Positions 18,607 through 28,173 of a DNA stretch of 64,000 nucleotides are shown here, piece by piece (the first letter of the stretch is position 1; every line of letters starts with the position of its first letter). Below the pieces are notes generated by a model that saw only the letters and a program-made list of their open reading frames with translations, did not search any database and was not told the origin of the DNA. The DNA comes from Gracilimonas sp040877545 (GTDB taxonomy: Bacteria > Bacteroidota > Rhodothermia > Balneolales > Balneolaceae): the NCBI GenBank assembly GCA_040877545.1, contig JBBDNN010000006.1:108929-172928 (forward strand), read 5' to 3'. Made by a program: the position numbers and the translations under genes.

Positions 18607-19245
18607 TTATAAGGAGACTCTTATTCCAAAATTAAAAGAATTTGGAAATAGTCGTAATCCAAAACTACTGCTTTTATCGGTTGAAGTAGTACCACCACCA
18701 AGATCAGTCTCCTCTTTTTCTGTCTCAAAAGCAAGGCTTCCAATTCTCGCTTCTAATGCAACCATATCAGTTAATGCAAATTCTATGGCCGGCGCTGCAT
18801 AAATTTCAAAAGTGCTTACACTGGGTCCTTCATTTGTAGTTCCACCAGATGATACTTCAGATGAGCCAAATCCAAAGGTAAGTCCGCCTTCCCCGAAAAC
18901 ACCAAATCTTCCTTCATTAAGAAGATAATAACGTGCAAAAGGATTAAGATAGAAGTTACTTCCAGTTCTTACAGTTTCGGGATTTCCAGGTGTAGTAGTT
19001 TTGTTTCTATTAAAACCGATACCCGCCCCGATTGCTAAATCTTCAGATACATAATATCCAACCTTAGGATTTAGTCCGAATGTTGATGTTGTTGGCCCCT
19101 CATCTGTGGTACCACCTACTGTTTGTTCACTACTTGATGATGTAAGGTTTAAACTACCACTTACAAATAATTGCTGTGCTTCGCTTACCTGTACAAGGAA
19201 AAGTGAAACAAATAATAGTAGACTAAGTCTTTTTAGATTATCCAT
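18607..19245 (-). CDS. Outer-membrane beta-barrel protein (OMP_b-brl type)
   Basis: 212 residues, signal peptide about 1-23 (LLLFVSLFLVQVSEAQ). The mature part is made of alternating strands with a repeated GGTTNEGPSVSTF-like segment (about residues 42-54 and 134-146), and ends in FGIRVSL, a typical C-terminal aromatic/hydrophobic strand for insertion in the outer membrane. Belongs to small porin-like barrels; function not known. Stands alone with its own terminator. Confidence 0.75.
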   Translation of the reverse strand: MDNLKRLSLLLFVSLFLVQVSEAQQLFVSGSLNLTSSSSEQTVGGTTDEGPTTSTFGLNPKVGYYVSEDLAIGAGIGFNRNKTTTPGNPETVRTGSNFYLNPFARYYLLNEGRFGVFGEGGLTFGFGSSEVSSGGTTNEGPSVSTFEIYAAPAIEFALTDMVALEARIGSLAFETEKEETDLGGGTTSTDKSSSFGLRLFPNSFNFGIRVSL

Positions 19246-19501
19246 AGAATTATTGATTTGTTAATTATTTACTAATTAAAGTTTTTATAGCTGTGAGTTT
19301 TAAAGCAAATAGGTTTACTTCTGTTAAACTCTTTTTAATCGGCTAAAGAAATCATAATTAGCTATAAATTGCAAAATTAATATACAAAGTACAGGTAAAA
19401 AAGCTGAGATATAACTTTTAAAAAAATAAACGTTTACTTTTAGGTCTAAAGCCAAATTAGCAGGAATAGCGGTGAATAGCCCAAACTATGGCTGTCGGAA
19501 T

Positions 19502-20623
19502 TTAGCTTTTAACTTTGGGTTGTACACCAAGTGTTCGCAATTCCTCAAATCCATTAAATAACTCATTGCTGATTTTCAGGTATGGGTATTCAAAGCGGAA
19601 GGGAAAATCATTCCGAAGCTTTCGAAAAAGGAGTTTTTTATTTCTGTGATAGGATAAGGCCTGAAAGGCTTTTTCATATTCAAGGATAGGATTCAAGCGC
19701 CTTAATATCTTTTTTAAATCATATTTGATAGGCTCCATCTCCACAATTTTAGGCAACATTTTATGTGGAGTGGTAAAATGATCGAGTTCAAAATAAGTGG
19801 CCAGTTTATCACAAATAATTTGGGTGGCATTAATTTTAGACTGCTCCGAATAACCGGCAATATGGGGAGTAGCAATGAATGTTCGTTCAGCCATTTCGGT
19901 ATTAAAATCAGGCTCATTTTCCCATACATCCAAAACAAAATGCTCTACCTGTTTTTCTGTGTGTGCTTTTAATAAAGCCTTTTCATCTATCACACCGCCA
20001 CGCGCTGCATTTATGATTAGCCTGTATTTTCTACCGGATAATTTCGCTTCATCCAGCCAATGAAAGGTAGCATAGGGCCCGGTTTTTGTAAGTGGAACAT
20101 GAAATGTGAGAATGGGACAATCCAGTACTTCATCCAAAGTTGCAGATTTAAATTCTGCATCAACCTCAGCTCGCGGTGGGTCATAAGCAGCATATTCAAT
20201 TCCAAACTTCTGAAGAAGCTTTATCACCGCTGAACCCGCTTTTCCGGCGCCAATTACCCCCACTTTTTCAATCTTCTTTTCGGGTTGATGTTTTTCCCGC
20301 CAAAGTAAAAGTGCAGTTATCACATATTCAGCCACTGCCGGGGCATTACATCCTTTGGCATCAGCTATGGTAATTCCTTTCTGCTCAAAATATTTATTGT
20401 GGATGTGGTCAGTGCCGGAAGAACCGGTACCTATGAATTTAATCCTTTTAGGTGGATTGGGGAGAGTTTCTTTACTCAAAGGGGTTACCGTTTGCACAAG
20501 AAATGCATCAAAGCCGTCAAGATCAGGAATACCTTCCTGTGGACCATATAAAGTAACATGAGCCTTTTCAGGTATGAACTGTTCAATTTTATACAGGTTT
20601 TGGTCAGCTAATACTTTGATCAA
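19502..20623 (-). CDS. pdxB: 4-phosphoerythronate dehydrogenase (vitamin B6 synthesis)
   Basis: 373 residues. D-2-hydroxyacid dehydrogenase fold: GTGSSGTDHI, GCNAPAVAEYV (typical of PdxB), the NAD motif VGVIGAGKAGSAV, NAARGGVIDEKAL with the catalytic region, and FIATPHIAGYS. It converts 4-phospho-D-erythronate to 2-oxo-3-hydroxy-4-phosphobutanoate in pyridoxal phosphate synthesis. The extra C-terminal portion (about 285-373) fits the PdxB dimerisation tail. Divergent from the nucleoside phosphorylase gene. Confidence 0.85.
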   Translation of the reverse strand: MIKVLADQNLYKIEQFIPEKAHVTLYGPQEGIPDLDGFDAFLVQTVTPLSKETLPNPPKRIKFIGTGSSGTDHIHNKYFEQKGITIADAKGCNAPAVAEYVITALLLWREKHQPEKKIEKVGVIGAGKAGSAVIKLLQKFGIEYAAYDPPRAEVDAEFKSATLDEVLDCPILTFHVPLTKTGPYATFHWLDEAKLSGRKYRLIINAARGGVIDEKALLKAHTEKQVEHFVLDVWENEPDFNTEMAERTFIATPHIAGYSEQSKINATQIICDKLATYFELDHFTTPHKMLPKIVEMEPIKYDLKKILRRLNPILEYEKAFQALSYHRNKKLLFRKLRNDFPFRFEYPYLKISNELFNGFEELRTLGVQPKVKS

Positions 20624-20673
20624 AAATAAAATGTTGAATGAGAAAAAATGCTCAATATGAGCTATACTTGGCT

Positions 20674-22017
20674 ATGATTTCAAAATACAATATAGTTTCA
20701 CTTATTCGCAAAAAACGAGATAGATTAACTCTTCAAAAAGAGGAAATCCAGCATCTTATTAATTTATATACAGCAGATAAAATTCCTGATTATCAAATCA
20801 GTGCATTTTTGATGGCGGCTTTTCTAAATGGATTGAATGACGAGGAGTCGGCCGCTCTTACCGAAGCCATGTTGCACTCAGGAGAAATTGTAAACCTCTC
20901 TCACATTCCGGGGAAAAAAGTGGATAAACATTCTACCGGTGGTGTAGGAGATAAACTATCCCTCATTTTGGCTCCCATTGTGGCAAGTGCTGGAGTTCCT
21001 GTTCCAATGATTTCAGGCCGTGGATTAGGGCATACAGGCGGCACTTTGGATAAACTGGAATCCATTCCTGGTTTTCAAGTAGATATGAATCTGGCCCGAT
21101 ACAAAGAAATTATAGCTAAACACAATTTGGTGTTGGCTGGCCAAACCAAAGAAATAGCCCCGGCAGATAAGCGCTTATATGCACTGCGTGATGTTACCGC
21201 AACAGTAGAATCTATTCCTTTAATTGCAGGCAGCATTATGAGCAAAAAGCTGGCGGAAGGAATTGATGCCCTCGTTTTAGATGTGAAAGCAGGATCAGGC
21301 GCTTTCATGAAAAACTCAGAAGATGCAATAAAGCTGGGAGAAGCATTGGTGGGTATTGGCACACAATTCGAGAAAGAAACCATTGCCTTTATCACGAATA
21401 TGAATCAACCTCTTGGATTTAAAATTGGAAATTGGTTTGAAGTGGAAGAATGTATTGAAGCAATGCAGGGGGAAGGGCCGGATGATATCATGGAAATAAC
21501 CCATCTTCTGGCGGGAACAATGATATATCTTGGAGGCAAGGCGAAAGATATCCCGGAAGGAATGGAAGTCAGCAAGCAACAAATTAAAAATGGACAGGCT
21601 TTCCAGAAGTGGCTGGATATAGTGGAAGAGCAAGGCGGTGATGTGGAAATAATTAAATCCCCAAAAAAATACCCTAAAGCAAAATATGAATTTGAGATAA
21701 AATTAGAGAAAGAAGGCTATATCACAGCTATGGATTCTTTCGATATCGGAATGGCGTCTGTTGAACTTGGTGCCGGGCGAAAAATGAAGGAAGATGAGGT
21801 TGATCCACAGGCCGGTATTATATTGAAAAGGAAAATCGGAGATAAAATTACCAATGGTGAAACAATTTTGACTGGATATACGAACAAGCCCTCAGCAATA
21901 GAATCTGCATCGCAACTATTATATGAGGCAGTTACTATTGAGAGAACTAAACCTGAATCAGTGAAACTTGTGAGTAATATCATAGACAAAAAGGGTACCA
22001 GGGCATTTGAGCTTTAA
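20674..22017 (+). CDS. Pyrimidine-nucleoside (thymidine) phosphorylase
   Basis: About 447 residues. ATG 20674 gives MISKYNIVSLIRKKRDR, close to the usual family start; an upstream ATG at 20638 would add 12 residues lying in the divergent promoter gap. Signature segments: HSTGGVGDKLSLILAPIVA, ISGRGLGHTGGTLDKLES and LDVKAGSGAFMK. It splits pyrimidine nucleosides with phosphate for salvage. Which of the deoA (thymidine) or pdp (broad pyrimidine) activities applies cannot be told from motifs, so no symbol is given. Overlaps no neighbour; followed by the PspA gene 78 bases on. Confidence 0.85.
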   Translation: MISKYNIVSLIRKKRDRLTLQKEEIQHLINLYTADKIPDYQISAFLMAAFLNGLNDEESAALTEAMLHSGEIVNLSHIPGKKVDKHSTGGVGDKLSLILAPIVASAGVPVPMISGRGLGHTGGTLDKLESIPGFQVDMNLARYKEIIAKHNLVLAGQTKEIAPADKRLYALRDVTATVESIPLIAGSIMSKKLAEGIDALVLDVKAGSGAFMKNSEDAIKLGEALVGIGTQFEKETIAFITNMNQPLGFKIGNWFEVEECIEAMQGEGPDDIMEITHLLAGTMIYLGGKAKDIPEGMEVSKQQIKNGQAFQKWLDIVEEQGGDVEIIKSPKKYPKAKYEFEIKLEKEGYITAMDSFDIGMASVELGAGRKMKEDEVDPQAGIILKRKIGDKITNGETILTGYTNKPSAIESASQLLYEAVTIERTKPESVKLVSNIIDKKGTRAFEL

Positions 22018-22094
22018 TCTATGCAATTGCACTTTTTTTCAGTTAATTTGGTTCTTAGTTAAACTGGGCATTTAAAAAAATAAAGGAAAGAATT

Positions 22095-22853
22095 ATGTTT
22101 CAACGATTTATCCGCGCAATAAAATCAATATTCGGTGGTCTCATAAGTTCGATAGAAGATCCAAAAATGATACTCGAGCAAAATATCAGGGATTTGAATG
22201 ATCAAATTCCCCAGATGAATGAAAACATCGCCACGGTTAAAGCCAACCTGTTGATGCTTCAAAAAGAAATGACGCGCAACGAAAGGGCTATCCAGGATTT
22301 AACGGCCAAAGTAAAATCCGCCATTCAGGCCAATCGTGATGATATTGCAGAAGGCTATGCCTTACAGTTGGAAAAGGCGAAGGAGACTATTGCCCATACC
22401 AAAGACCAACTCGCCTTTGCAGAGAGAGCTTATGAGAAAGCACTAAAGGTGAAGAAAGTATTTATGCGTGAAAAAGACCGCAAAATACAGGAAGCCAAAG
22501 AAGCTTTACGAGCCAGTGAACGCGCGGAATGGCAAGCAAGAATTGCCGATACACTTGAGCAGTTTGAAGTAGGAGGTATTGATCAAACTCACGATGAAAT
22601 GATTAACCGCCTCAATGAAAGATCAGCTAAAAATGAAGCCCGTATGGAAATTGCCCTCGATAGCATCGACACCGAAACCATGGAAATAGAAGCGAATGCA
22701 GAAAAAATTCGGGCGAAATCTTTGGTAGAGCAATTCAAATTAGATATGAATGAAGGAGCCGACAAAGGTTCTATTGAGGTAGATGAAAAAGAACCTGAAA
22801 AGGAAAAAGATTCTACAAAAACAGTTGGAAATAAAGAAAAAAGCAGCTCTTAA
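22095..22853 (+). CDS. pspA: PspA/IM30 family membrane-stress protein
   Basis: 252 residues, almost all coiled coil. It opens with the amphipathic helix MFQRFIRAIKSIFGGLISSIEDP, the membrane-binding helix of PspA/Vipp1, and continues with DPKMILEQNIRDLNDQIPQMN. These proteins form rods or rings on stressed membranes. A good ribosome site (AAAGGAAAG) lies 5-13 bases upstream. The last 30 residues are charged and loop-like. Head of a probable operon with two more coiled-coil genes. Confidence 0.85.
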   Translation: MFQRFIRAIKSIFGGLISSIEDPKMILEQNIRDLNDQIPQMNENIATVKANLLMLQKEMTRNERAIQDLTAKVKSAIQANRDDIAEGYALQLEKAKETIAHTKDQLAFAERAYEKALKVKKVFMREKDRKIQEAKEALRASERAEWQARIADTLEQFEVGGIDQTHDEMINRLNERSAKNEARMEIALDSIDTETMEIEANAEKIRAKSLVEQFKLDMNEGADKGSIEVDEKEPEKEKDSTKTVGNKEKSSS

Positions 22854-22858
22854 TAGCC

Positions 22859-23329
22859 ATGAGTACTGAAAGTGAACAAGAACGGGAACGGCTGAAAGAA
22901 GAATACAAAGACCATTACCGGCGTATTCGTGAGGCTAAAGAACGCCTTAAAGAAACCGAGCAAAAGGGCAAAATCGTGCAGGCTGTAAATAATATGAATG
23001 CCGATAACCTGTTGGGAACGGTAGATGAATTCCTTGGAAAAGTTCGCGATAAAGTAACAAATGTTGAAGCCCGCCTTGATGTAGCCATGGACAGCCTGAA
23101 AGATGAAGGTTCTGTTGCAGGTAACAAATTGAAGGAAGAAGAGCTCGATGAAGAACTGAAAAAAGAAAAGGCCAGGCAAACACTGAAACAAGTGAAAGCT
23201 GAAATGGGTATGCTCTACTCAGAAATTGAGAAGCATGCAGATGAGATTCGCGCCGAAAAAACTATTGGCACAAAAAAAGATGAAGAAGAATCTCCCAAGC
23301 AAGATAACTCTCCAGGAAATAATAAATGA
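22859..23329 (+). CDS. Short PspA-like coiled-coil protein
   Basis: 156 residues, no signal or membrane segment, lying 5 bases after pspA. It lacks the PspA amphipathic N-terminal helix but its middle (VDEFLGKVRDKVTNVEARLD) aligns by eye with the PspA C-terminal part (HDEMINRLNERSAKNEARME), including the following A-x-DS pair. Most likely a shortened paralogue that binds PspA oligomers or modulates their assembly. Its stop overlaps the next start (ATGA). Homology is my reading and should be tested; function unknown. Confidence 0.65.
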   Translation: MSTESEQERERLKEEYKDHYRRIREAKERLKETEQKGKIVQAVNNMNADNLLGTVDEFLGKVRDKVTNVEARLDVAMDSLKDEGSVAGNKLKEEELDEELKKEKARQTLKQVKAEMGMLYSEIEKHADEIRAEKTIGTKKDEEESPKQDNSPGNNK

Positions 23330-24210
23330 GCGAAGAACTCAACATAAATTATACCCGCGAAGCATTCATGAACCCCATTAACCTGGGAGTGCTCCTGGTT
23401 TTTACTCTTACCGCTTTTTTTGTCAGCGATTTTGGTGATTTCTCCAGTTTACTGCTGACAACTGTTTTTGGCCTGGAACTAATTTATCTGGGTATTATGC
23501 CAAAATTGCCCCGTTTCAGGAAAAAGCAGGACCTTAAGAAAATAAAGGAACGACATGCGGCTAATAACGAAAAAGAACTTTTTCAATCGCTGGATAGCAG
23601 GTCTCAAAAAAGATTCCTGGTGCTAAAACATCTTGCTAAACTCGTGCAGGAAAATTTTGAGAAACTTCCCTATAGCTCGCAGGGGCTTTTGGATAATATT
23701 GGCAAAAAAATTGAAGAGCTGTTAGGGAATTATCTAACCTTGCTAGACCTGATCAAACGGTATGAGATTTACCTGAATACATCGCTCGAGGGCAATCTTA
23801 AAGAAGAAGTAATTCGGCAAATAGAAGAAATAAAAGCCACTGAGTCGGAAAAGCTGAAACGCACAAAAGCACGGCGGGTTGCCATTATGCAAAAGCGGTT
23901 AAAAAAATTCAGTGTGGCCAAAGAGAAGTATCTGGTTTGTGAAACTCATCTTGAAACGATAGAAGATGCAGTCAGATACATTTATGAGCAGTCAATGACC
24001 ATGAGCAATCCTGAAGAAATTGGTTTCCAGCTCGATAACTTACTTACCGAAGTAGAAGAAACTTCACAATTGATTGACGACTTAGATCAGGATATTTTAC
24101 CGGAGTACACCACCGAGTGGGAAAACGATCTGGATTTTGATTCCATTTTAGAAGAACTCACCACCGATGTAGAAACGGAAATAAAACCTGCGAATAAAGT
24201 AAAAGAGTAA
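23326..24210 (+). CDS. Membrane-anchored coiled-coil protein of the PspA cluster
   Basis: 294 residues. One or two hydrophobic segments near the N-terminus (about residues 17-33, then FSSLLLTTVFGLELIYLGIM), followed by basic KKQDLKKIKERH and long helical stretches to the end. No enzymatic motif is recognised. Four-base overlap with the preceding short PspA-like gene and a 3-base gap to the enoyl-CoA hydratase suggest co-translation. Plausible role: membrane partner of the PspA system; this rests on position only. Confidence 0.6.
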   Translation: MSEELNINYTREAFMNPINLGVLLVFTLTAFFVSDFGDFSSLLLTTVFGLELIYLGIMPKLPRFRKKQDLKKIKERHAANNEKELFQSLDSRSQKRFLVLKHLAKLVQENFEKLPYSSQGLLDNIGKKIEELLGNYLTLLDLIKRYEIYLNTSLEGNLKEEVIRQIEEIKATESEKLKRTKARRVAIMQKRLKKFSVAKEKYLVCETHLETIEDAVRYIYEQSMTMSNPEEIGFQLDNLLTEVEETSQLIDDLDQDILPEYTTEWENDLDFDSILEELTTDVETEIKPANKVKE

Positions 24211-24213
24211 GTA

Positions 24214-24993
24214 ATGAATCAGTCTTTCGAAACGCTTCTGCTGGAAGTAGATGATTCCGGTATTTGCGTGCTCACCATTAATCGTCCGGATAAATTAAAT
24301 GCACTCAACCAACATGTTCTGAAAGAACTGGAAAAGGCTGTAAGCAGCATATCTTCTAATTCTGATATCAGAGGGATGATTATTACCGGAAGTGGTGATA
24401 AAGCTTTTGTTGCCGGCGCAGATATAAAAGAATTGAGCTCAATGAGTCCTGAATCCGGTAGCGAGACTTCTGAAAAGGGACAGGCAATTTTTCAAACAAT
24501 TGAAGATCTGACTATTCCCGTCATTGCTGCCGTAAATGGATATGCCCTGGGGGGAGGATTCGAATTGGCCCTGGCATGCCACATCCGGATTGCTTCCCAA
24601 AATGCGGTGATGGGCCTTCCTGAAGTCAGCCTTGGATTAATTCCCGGCTATGGCGGTACACAACGACTTCCAAACTTGGTTGGAAAGGCAAAAGCCCTGG
24701 AGTTAATTATGAGCGGCCGTTTTGCAAAAGCGGAAGAAGCCTTACAGATTGGCATGGTGAATAAAATTTCGGAAAATTCAGTTCTTGAAGACGCCAAATC
24801 TATGCTTGCTGCAATGCTGAAGCAGGGGCCGATTGCCCTGAAAAATGCCATACTTGCCGTAAAAGAAGCCGGAAATACTGATGGCTACAAATCAGAAGCA
24901 AAACTATTTGGAGAATTGTTTGGTACTGCTGATTTTAAAGAGGGAACAGAAGCATTTCTCACAAAGAGAAAACCGAAATTTTCCGGTAAATAG
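24214..24993 (+). CDS. Enoyl-CoA hydratase/isomerase family protein
   Basis: 259 residues. Crotonase family with the oxyanion-hole segments AGADIKELSSM (about 69-79) and GYALGGGFELALACHIR (about 109-125), plus LPEVSLGLIPGYGGTQRL with the catalytic-glutamate position. It hydrates trans-2-enoyl-CoA (e.g. crotonyl-CoA) in fatty acid or butyrate metabolism. It follows three PspA-cluster genes with only 3 bases between, which is unusual company for this enzyme; the link may be operon-level only. Confidence 0.85.
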   Translation: MNQSFETLLLEVDDSGICVLTINRPDKLNALNQHVLKELEKAVSSISSNSDIRGMIITGSGDKAFVAGADIKELSSMSPESGSETSEKGQAIFQTIEDLTIPVIAAVNGYALGGGFELALACHIRIASQNAVMGLPEVSLGLIPGYGGTQRLPNLVGKAKALELIMSGRFAKAEEALQIGMVNKISENSVLEDAKSMLAAMLKQGPIALKNAILAVKEAGNTDGYKSEAKLFGELFGTADFKEGTEAFLTKRKPKFSGK

Positions 24994-25072
24994 GAACATA
25001 TATTTCTTTAATGAAAGACGAACCTCCATCGGGTAGCACATCTATTAATTTAATTAAAACAGGAGCATCAGA

Positions 25073-26350
25073 ATGATTGAAGTGCTCCTTATCCTCATAA
25101 CCATTGTGTTAAGTGGTTTTTATTCTGGTTCAGAAATTGCCTTTGTTACGGCAAACAAGCTGAAGCTGGAAGTGGCATCACGCAAAAAAAATGCACTGGC
25201 AGGCTCTATCGAGTTTTTCACACGGAATCCAGAGACTTTTTTAACAACTACTTTGGTGGGTAATAATATTGTGAATGTGCTCTATGCTACATTTATGGCT
25301 ATTTTTCTCGTAGAACCAGTGCAAAGTTATTCACAGATGTGGTTTGGCGTTATTCCCACCGATATACAGGTATTACTCATCCAAACAATAATTGCTGCTG
25401 TAATTATTATGATTTTCGGAGAGATATTACCCAAGGCTATTTTCCGGGCACAGGCTGACAATATGATTGGCATCATTTCAATTCCACTTCGTATTTCCTA
25501 TTACCTGTTTCGTCCTTTTATTTCAATAGCCACAAATTCTTCTAATGTGCTGATAAAGTGGCTGGTTCCAAATGCCGAGGTTGCGGAAAACTATTTTCGC
25601 CGGCAGGATGTGGAACTCATTTTCAAAGAACTAAGAGAAAGCGGGGGTAGCGAAGATATTGATGAAGATGACTCTGCCATTCTTCACAATGTACTGGAGC
25701 TTTCCAATAAAAGAGTAAAGGAATCCATGATTCCGCGCATCGATATAGATGCGGTGGAAAAAGAGACTCCTATGGATGAAGTACTGGCTATTTTTATCCA
25801 GTCGGGACATTCTAAATTGCCCGTTTTTCGTGATTCCATAGATGATGTAATTGGTGTTGTTTTCGCCCATGATTTTTTTCACAATCCAAAATCATTACAT
25901 GAAATAATTCGCCCGGTAAAATTGGTTCCATCCAGCAAAAAATCAAAAGCATTACTTACCGAGTTTCGTCAGTCAAATATGTCGGTAGCCATTGTGCTGG
26001 ACGAATATGGCGGAACAGCAGGGATGGTAACTATAGAAGATTTGCTGGAAGAAGTAGTTGGTGATATCCAGGATGAATACGACGTGGAAGATGAAATTAT
26101 GAAAAAAATCTCCCCGAATACTTATGTAATAAGTGGAAATGTAGAAATCGAAGAGCTTATTGAAAAATTTGAGGAAATTGAGCTGCCGCTGGAACCTTCA
26201 CAATATGATACCGTAGCAGGTTTCATTATAAATTATCTGGGGCGTATTCCAAAAGTGAATGAGGAAGTTCTTATAGAAAACAAGAAGTTCATCATCAGTA
26301 AAGCAACTCCAAGTCGTATTGAAACGGTAAAGTTGATTCTGATTGAGTAG
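25073..26350 (+). CDS. CNNM/CorC-type transporter-associated protein (HlyC/CorC family)
   Basis: 425 residues. N-terminal CNNM (DUF21) membrane domain with about four helices (to residue ~190), two CBS domains (about 205-330, MIPRIDIDAVEKETPMDEVL through VSIVLDEYGGTAGMVTIEDLLEE-like sequence), and a C-terminal CorC_HlyC domain (TYVISGNVEIEELIEKF on). Such proteins take part in magnesium/cobalt export or regulate transport. A terminator-like hairpin follows at 26354. Confidence 0.85.
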   Translation: MIEVLLILITIVLSGFYSGSEIAFVTANKLKLEVASRKKNALAGSIEFFTRNPETFLTTTLVGNNIVNVLYATFMAIFLVEPVQSYSQMWFGVIPTDIQVLLIQTIIAAVIIMIFGEILPKAIFRAQADNMIGIISIPLRISYYLFRPFISIATNSSNVLIKWLVPNAEVAENYFRRQDVELIFKELRESGGSEDIDEDDSAILHNVLELSNKRVKESMIPRIDIDAVEKETPMDEVLAIFIQSGHSKLPVFRDSIDDVIGVVFAHDFFHNPKSLHEIIRPVKLVPSSKKSKALLTEFRQSNMSVAIVLDEYGGTAGMVTIEDLLEEVVGDIQDEYDVEDEIMKKISPNTYVISGNVEIEELIEKFEEIELPLEPSQYDTVAGFIINYLGRIPKVNEEVLIENKKFIISKATPSRIETVKLILIE

Positions 26351-26353
26351 TTT

Positions 26354-26382
26354 CAGCTATCAGGCTTTAGCTGTTTTAATTT
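26354..26382 (+). terminator. Rho-independent terminator after the CorC-type gene
   Basis: Stem CAGCTA (26354-26359) and TAGCTG (26368-26373) with an 8-base loop, followed by TTTTAATTTTT. It begins 4 bases after the stop codon of the gene ending at 26350 and would separate it from the AAA ATPase gene. Confidence 0.55.
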
Positions 26383-26460
26383 TTGCTGAAGTCTGAAAGC
26401 TTATTTATTTCAACGTCTGATTTTATTGATTTTAAAAAGAACTCATAAATAAATATTACA

Positions 26461-28173
26461 ATGTTTGAAAGCTATCCAAAATGGTCGCAAGAGTTTGCGA
26501 GAAAATATCTCAGCCGCACGATCAACCAGTTTATTCTGCATGGAAATGTGCACGATTTAGTGCCACTGCAAAATGAGAAAGGGATGGAGTTCAGCCGCCT
26601 TAAAACCTTTTTATCGGATGAGTTTTTTGGTGCCCGTGATTTTGTGATTTTTTATGACCGCGCCTCCGGGATATATTTCAGGGATAAGGAATCTCAGGCA
26701 GACTTTAATCAGGCTATTGCCGGCCGCGACAGTATTGCCGGAACCGACTACGCTAAAAAAATGCCCAAAGATCCTGTTCGGGTAATGTCTCTGCTAGAGC
26801 AATATTTCCGCCTTCGCCTCGATCAGAAAAAAAGTGTGGCTTTAATAGTTGACTATGCAGAAACAATTGTGCCAATGAGTGATGCTTCTTCAATTGGAAA
26901 TGAAGACCGTACTTCCCTGGTATATTTATCGCGCTGGGCGCACGACCCCATGTTTTTAGCTTCTGATTTTACCACAGTTCTAATAACAGAAAATCTCGCT
27001 GATTTAAACAAAACACTGGTACAAAATCCTTATACCACAGATATAAAAATTAATATTCCTGCAGAAAAAGAACGCCTTCAATTCATACAGTTTGAGACGA
27101 AAAAAGATGAGTGGAAAAATATCTCGGCAGTAAAACCGGAAATAATTGCTCAACAAACAGCCGGTTTAAATTTTGTAAATGTGCGTAGCGTACTTTCTCA
27201 TGCTCGTGAAAATAAGGAGAAAATAACCTTTGAAGGCCTTTCTGAAACCAAAAAAGAATTAATAGAAGCGGAAGCCTACGGATTAATTGAATTTGTTGAA
27301 ACCAAGTATTCGCTGGATAATGTAGCTGGGCACAAGCATGTAAAAACGCATCTGCGTCAAGCTGTAAAAGCTTTGAGAGATGGCCGTCAAGATGTGATGC
27401 CCATGGGATATTTGGTGTGCGGGCCGGTTGGAACAGGGAAGACTTTTATGGTTACCTGTTTTGCAAGTGAAGTCGGAATTCCAATGGTGAAGCTTAAAAA
27501 TTTCAGAAGCCAATGGCAGGGGGTAACCGAAGGAAATCTCGAAAAAATACTCTCTCTGCTGAAGGCTATGGCACCTGTGGCGGTTATGATTGATGAAGCC
27601 GATGCGTACTTGGGAGATCGCAGTGCAAGTGGAGACAGCGGAGTTTCGAGCCGGGTATTTTCGCAGATTGCAACTTTTATGAGCGATACCGAAAATCGGG
27701 GCCGCATTGTTTGGTTTTTGATGACTGCCCGCCCAGACCTGATGCCCGTCGATTTAAAGCGACAAGGGAGAGCAGAAGAGCATTTGGCTTTATTTCCCCC
27801 TCATACAAAAGAAGAACGGCTTGAACTTTTTGAAGTGATGCGCCAGAAAACCGGACTGCAAATGACGGAAAAACATATCCCAACTGTTATTGAACAAGGC
27901 CTGAAAACCTTCTCCGGCGCCGATATGGAAGCAGCTTTAACCAGGGCAAAATTCCGTGCAGCAGCTGAAGGAAAGAAAAAGGTAACGCCCGAAATGCTGG
28001 ATTTAGCTCTCTCTGATTTCCTCCCACCAACTTATCCGGAAGAAGTAGAACTCCAAACTTTGAGTGCGGTTATTGAATGTACCTCCAAAGAACTTCTTCC
28101 GGAACGCTACCGCGAAATGGATCGCAATGAGATTCTGGCTACCATCGAAGAGTTAAAGTTCAGGATTGGCTAG
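26461..28173 (+). CDS. AAA+ ATPase with degenerate N-terminal module
   Basis: 570 residues. The N-terminal half (about 1-250) looks like an AAA-type fold without a P-loop: it keeps a Walker-B-like strand (VALIVDYAET, about 126-135) and a sensor-like TTVLITENLADL but no GxxGxGKT. The C-terminal half has Walker A GPVGTGKT (321-328), Walker B VMIDEAD (375-381) and an MTARPDLMPVDLKRQGR sensor/arginine-finger region, so one active site per chain. A long C-terminal helical part follows (to about 570). Located 2 kb after pspA on the same strand, which suggests but does not show a link to membrane stress. Confidence 0.8.
   Translation: MFESYPKWSQEFARKYLSRTINQFILHGNVHDLVPLQNEKGMEFSRLKTFLSDEFFGARDFVIFYDRASGIYFRDKESQADFNQAIAGRDSIAGTDYAKKMPKDPVRVMSLLEQYFRLRLDQKKSVALIVDYAETIVPMSDASSIGNEDRTSLVYLSRWAHDPMFLASDFTTVLITENLADLNKTLVQNPYTTDIKINIPAEKERLQFIQFETKKDEWKNISAVKPEIIAQQTAGLNFVNVRSVLSHARENKEKITFEGLSETKKELIEAEAYGLIEFVETKYSLDNVAGHKHVKTHLRQAVKALRDGRQDVMPMGYLVCGPVGTGKTFMVTCFASEVGIPMVKLKNFRSQWQGVTEGNLEKILSLLKAMAPVAVMIDEADAYLGDRSASGDSGVSSRVFSQIATFMSDTENRGRIVWFLMTARPDLMPVDLKRQGRAEEHLALFPPHTKEERLELFEVMRQKTGLQMTEKHIPTVIEQGLKTFSGADMEAALTRAKFRAAAEGKKKVTPEMLDLALSDFLPPTYPEEVELQTLSAVIECTSKELLPERYREMDRNEILATIEELKFRIG

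Noticed and set aside
22024..22033. Palindrome TGCAATTGCA followed by Ts after the phosphorylase gene
   Set aside because: The palindrome leaves no loop for a hairpin, so it cannot work as an intrinsic terminator as it stands.
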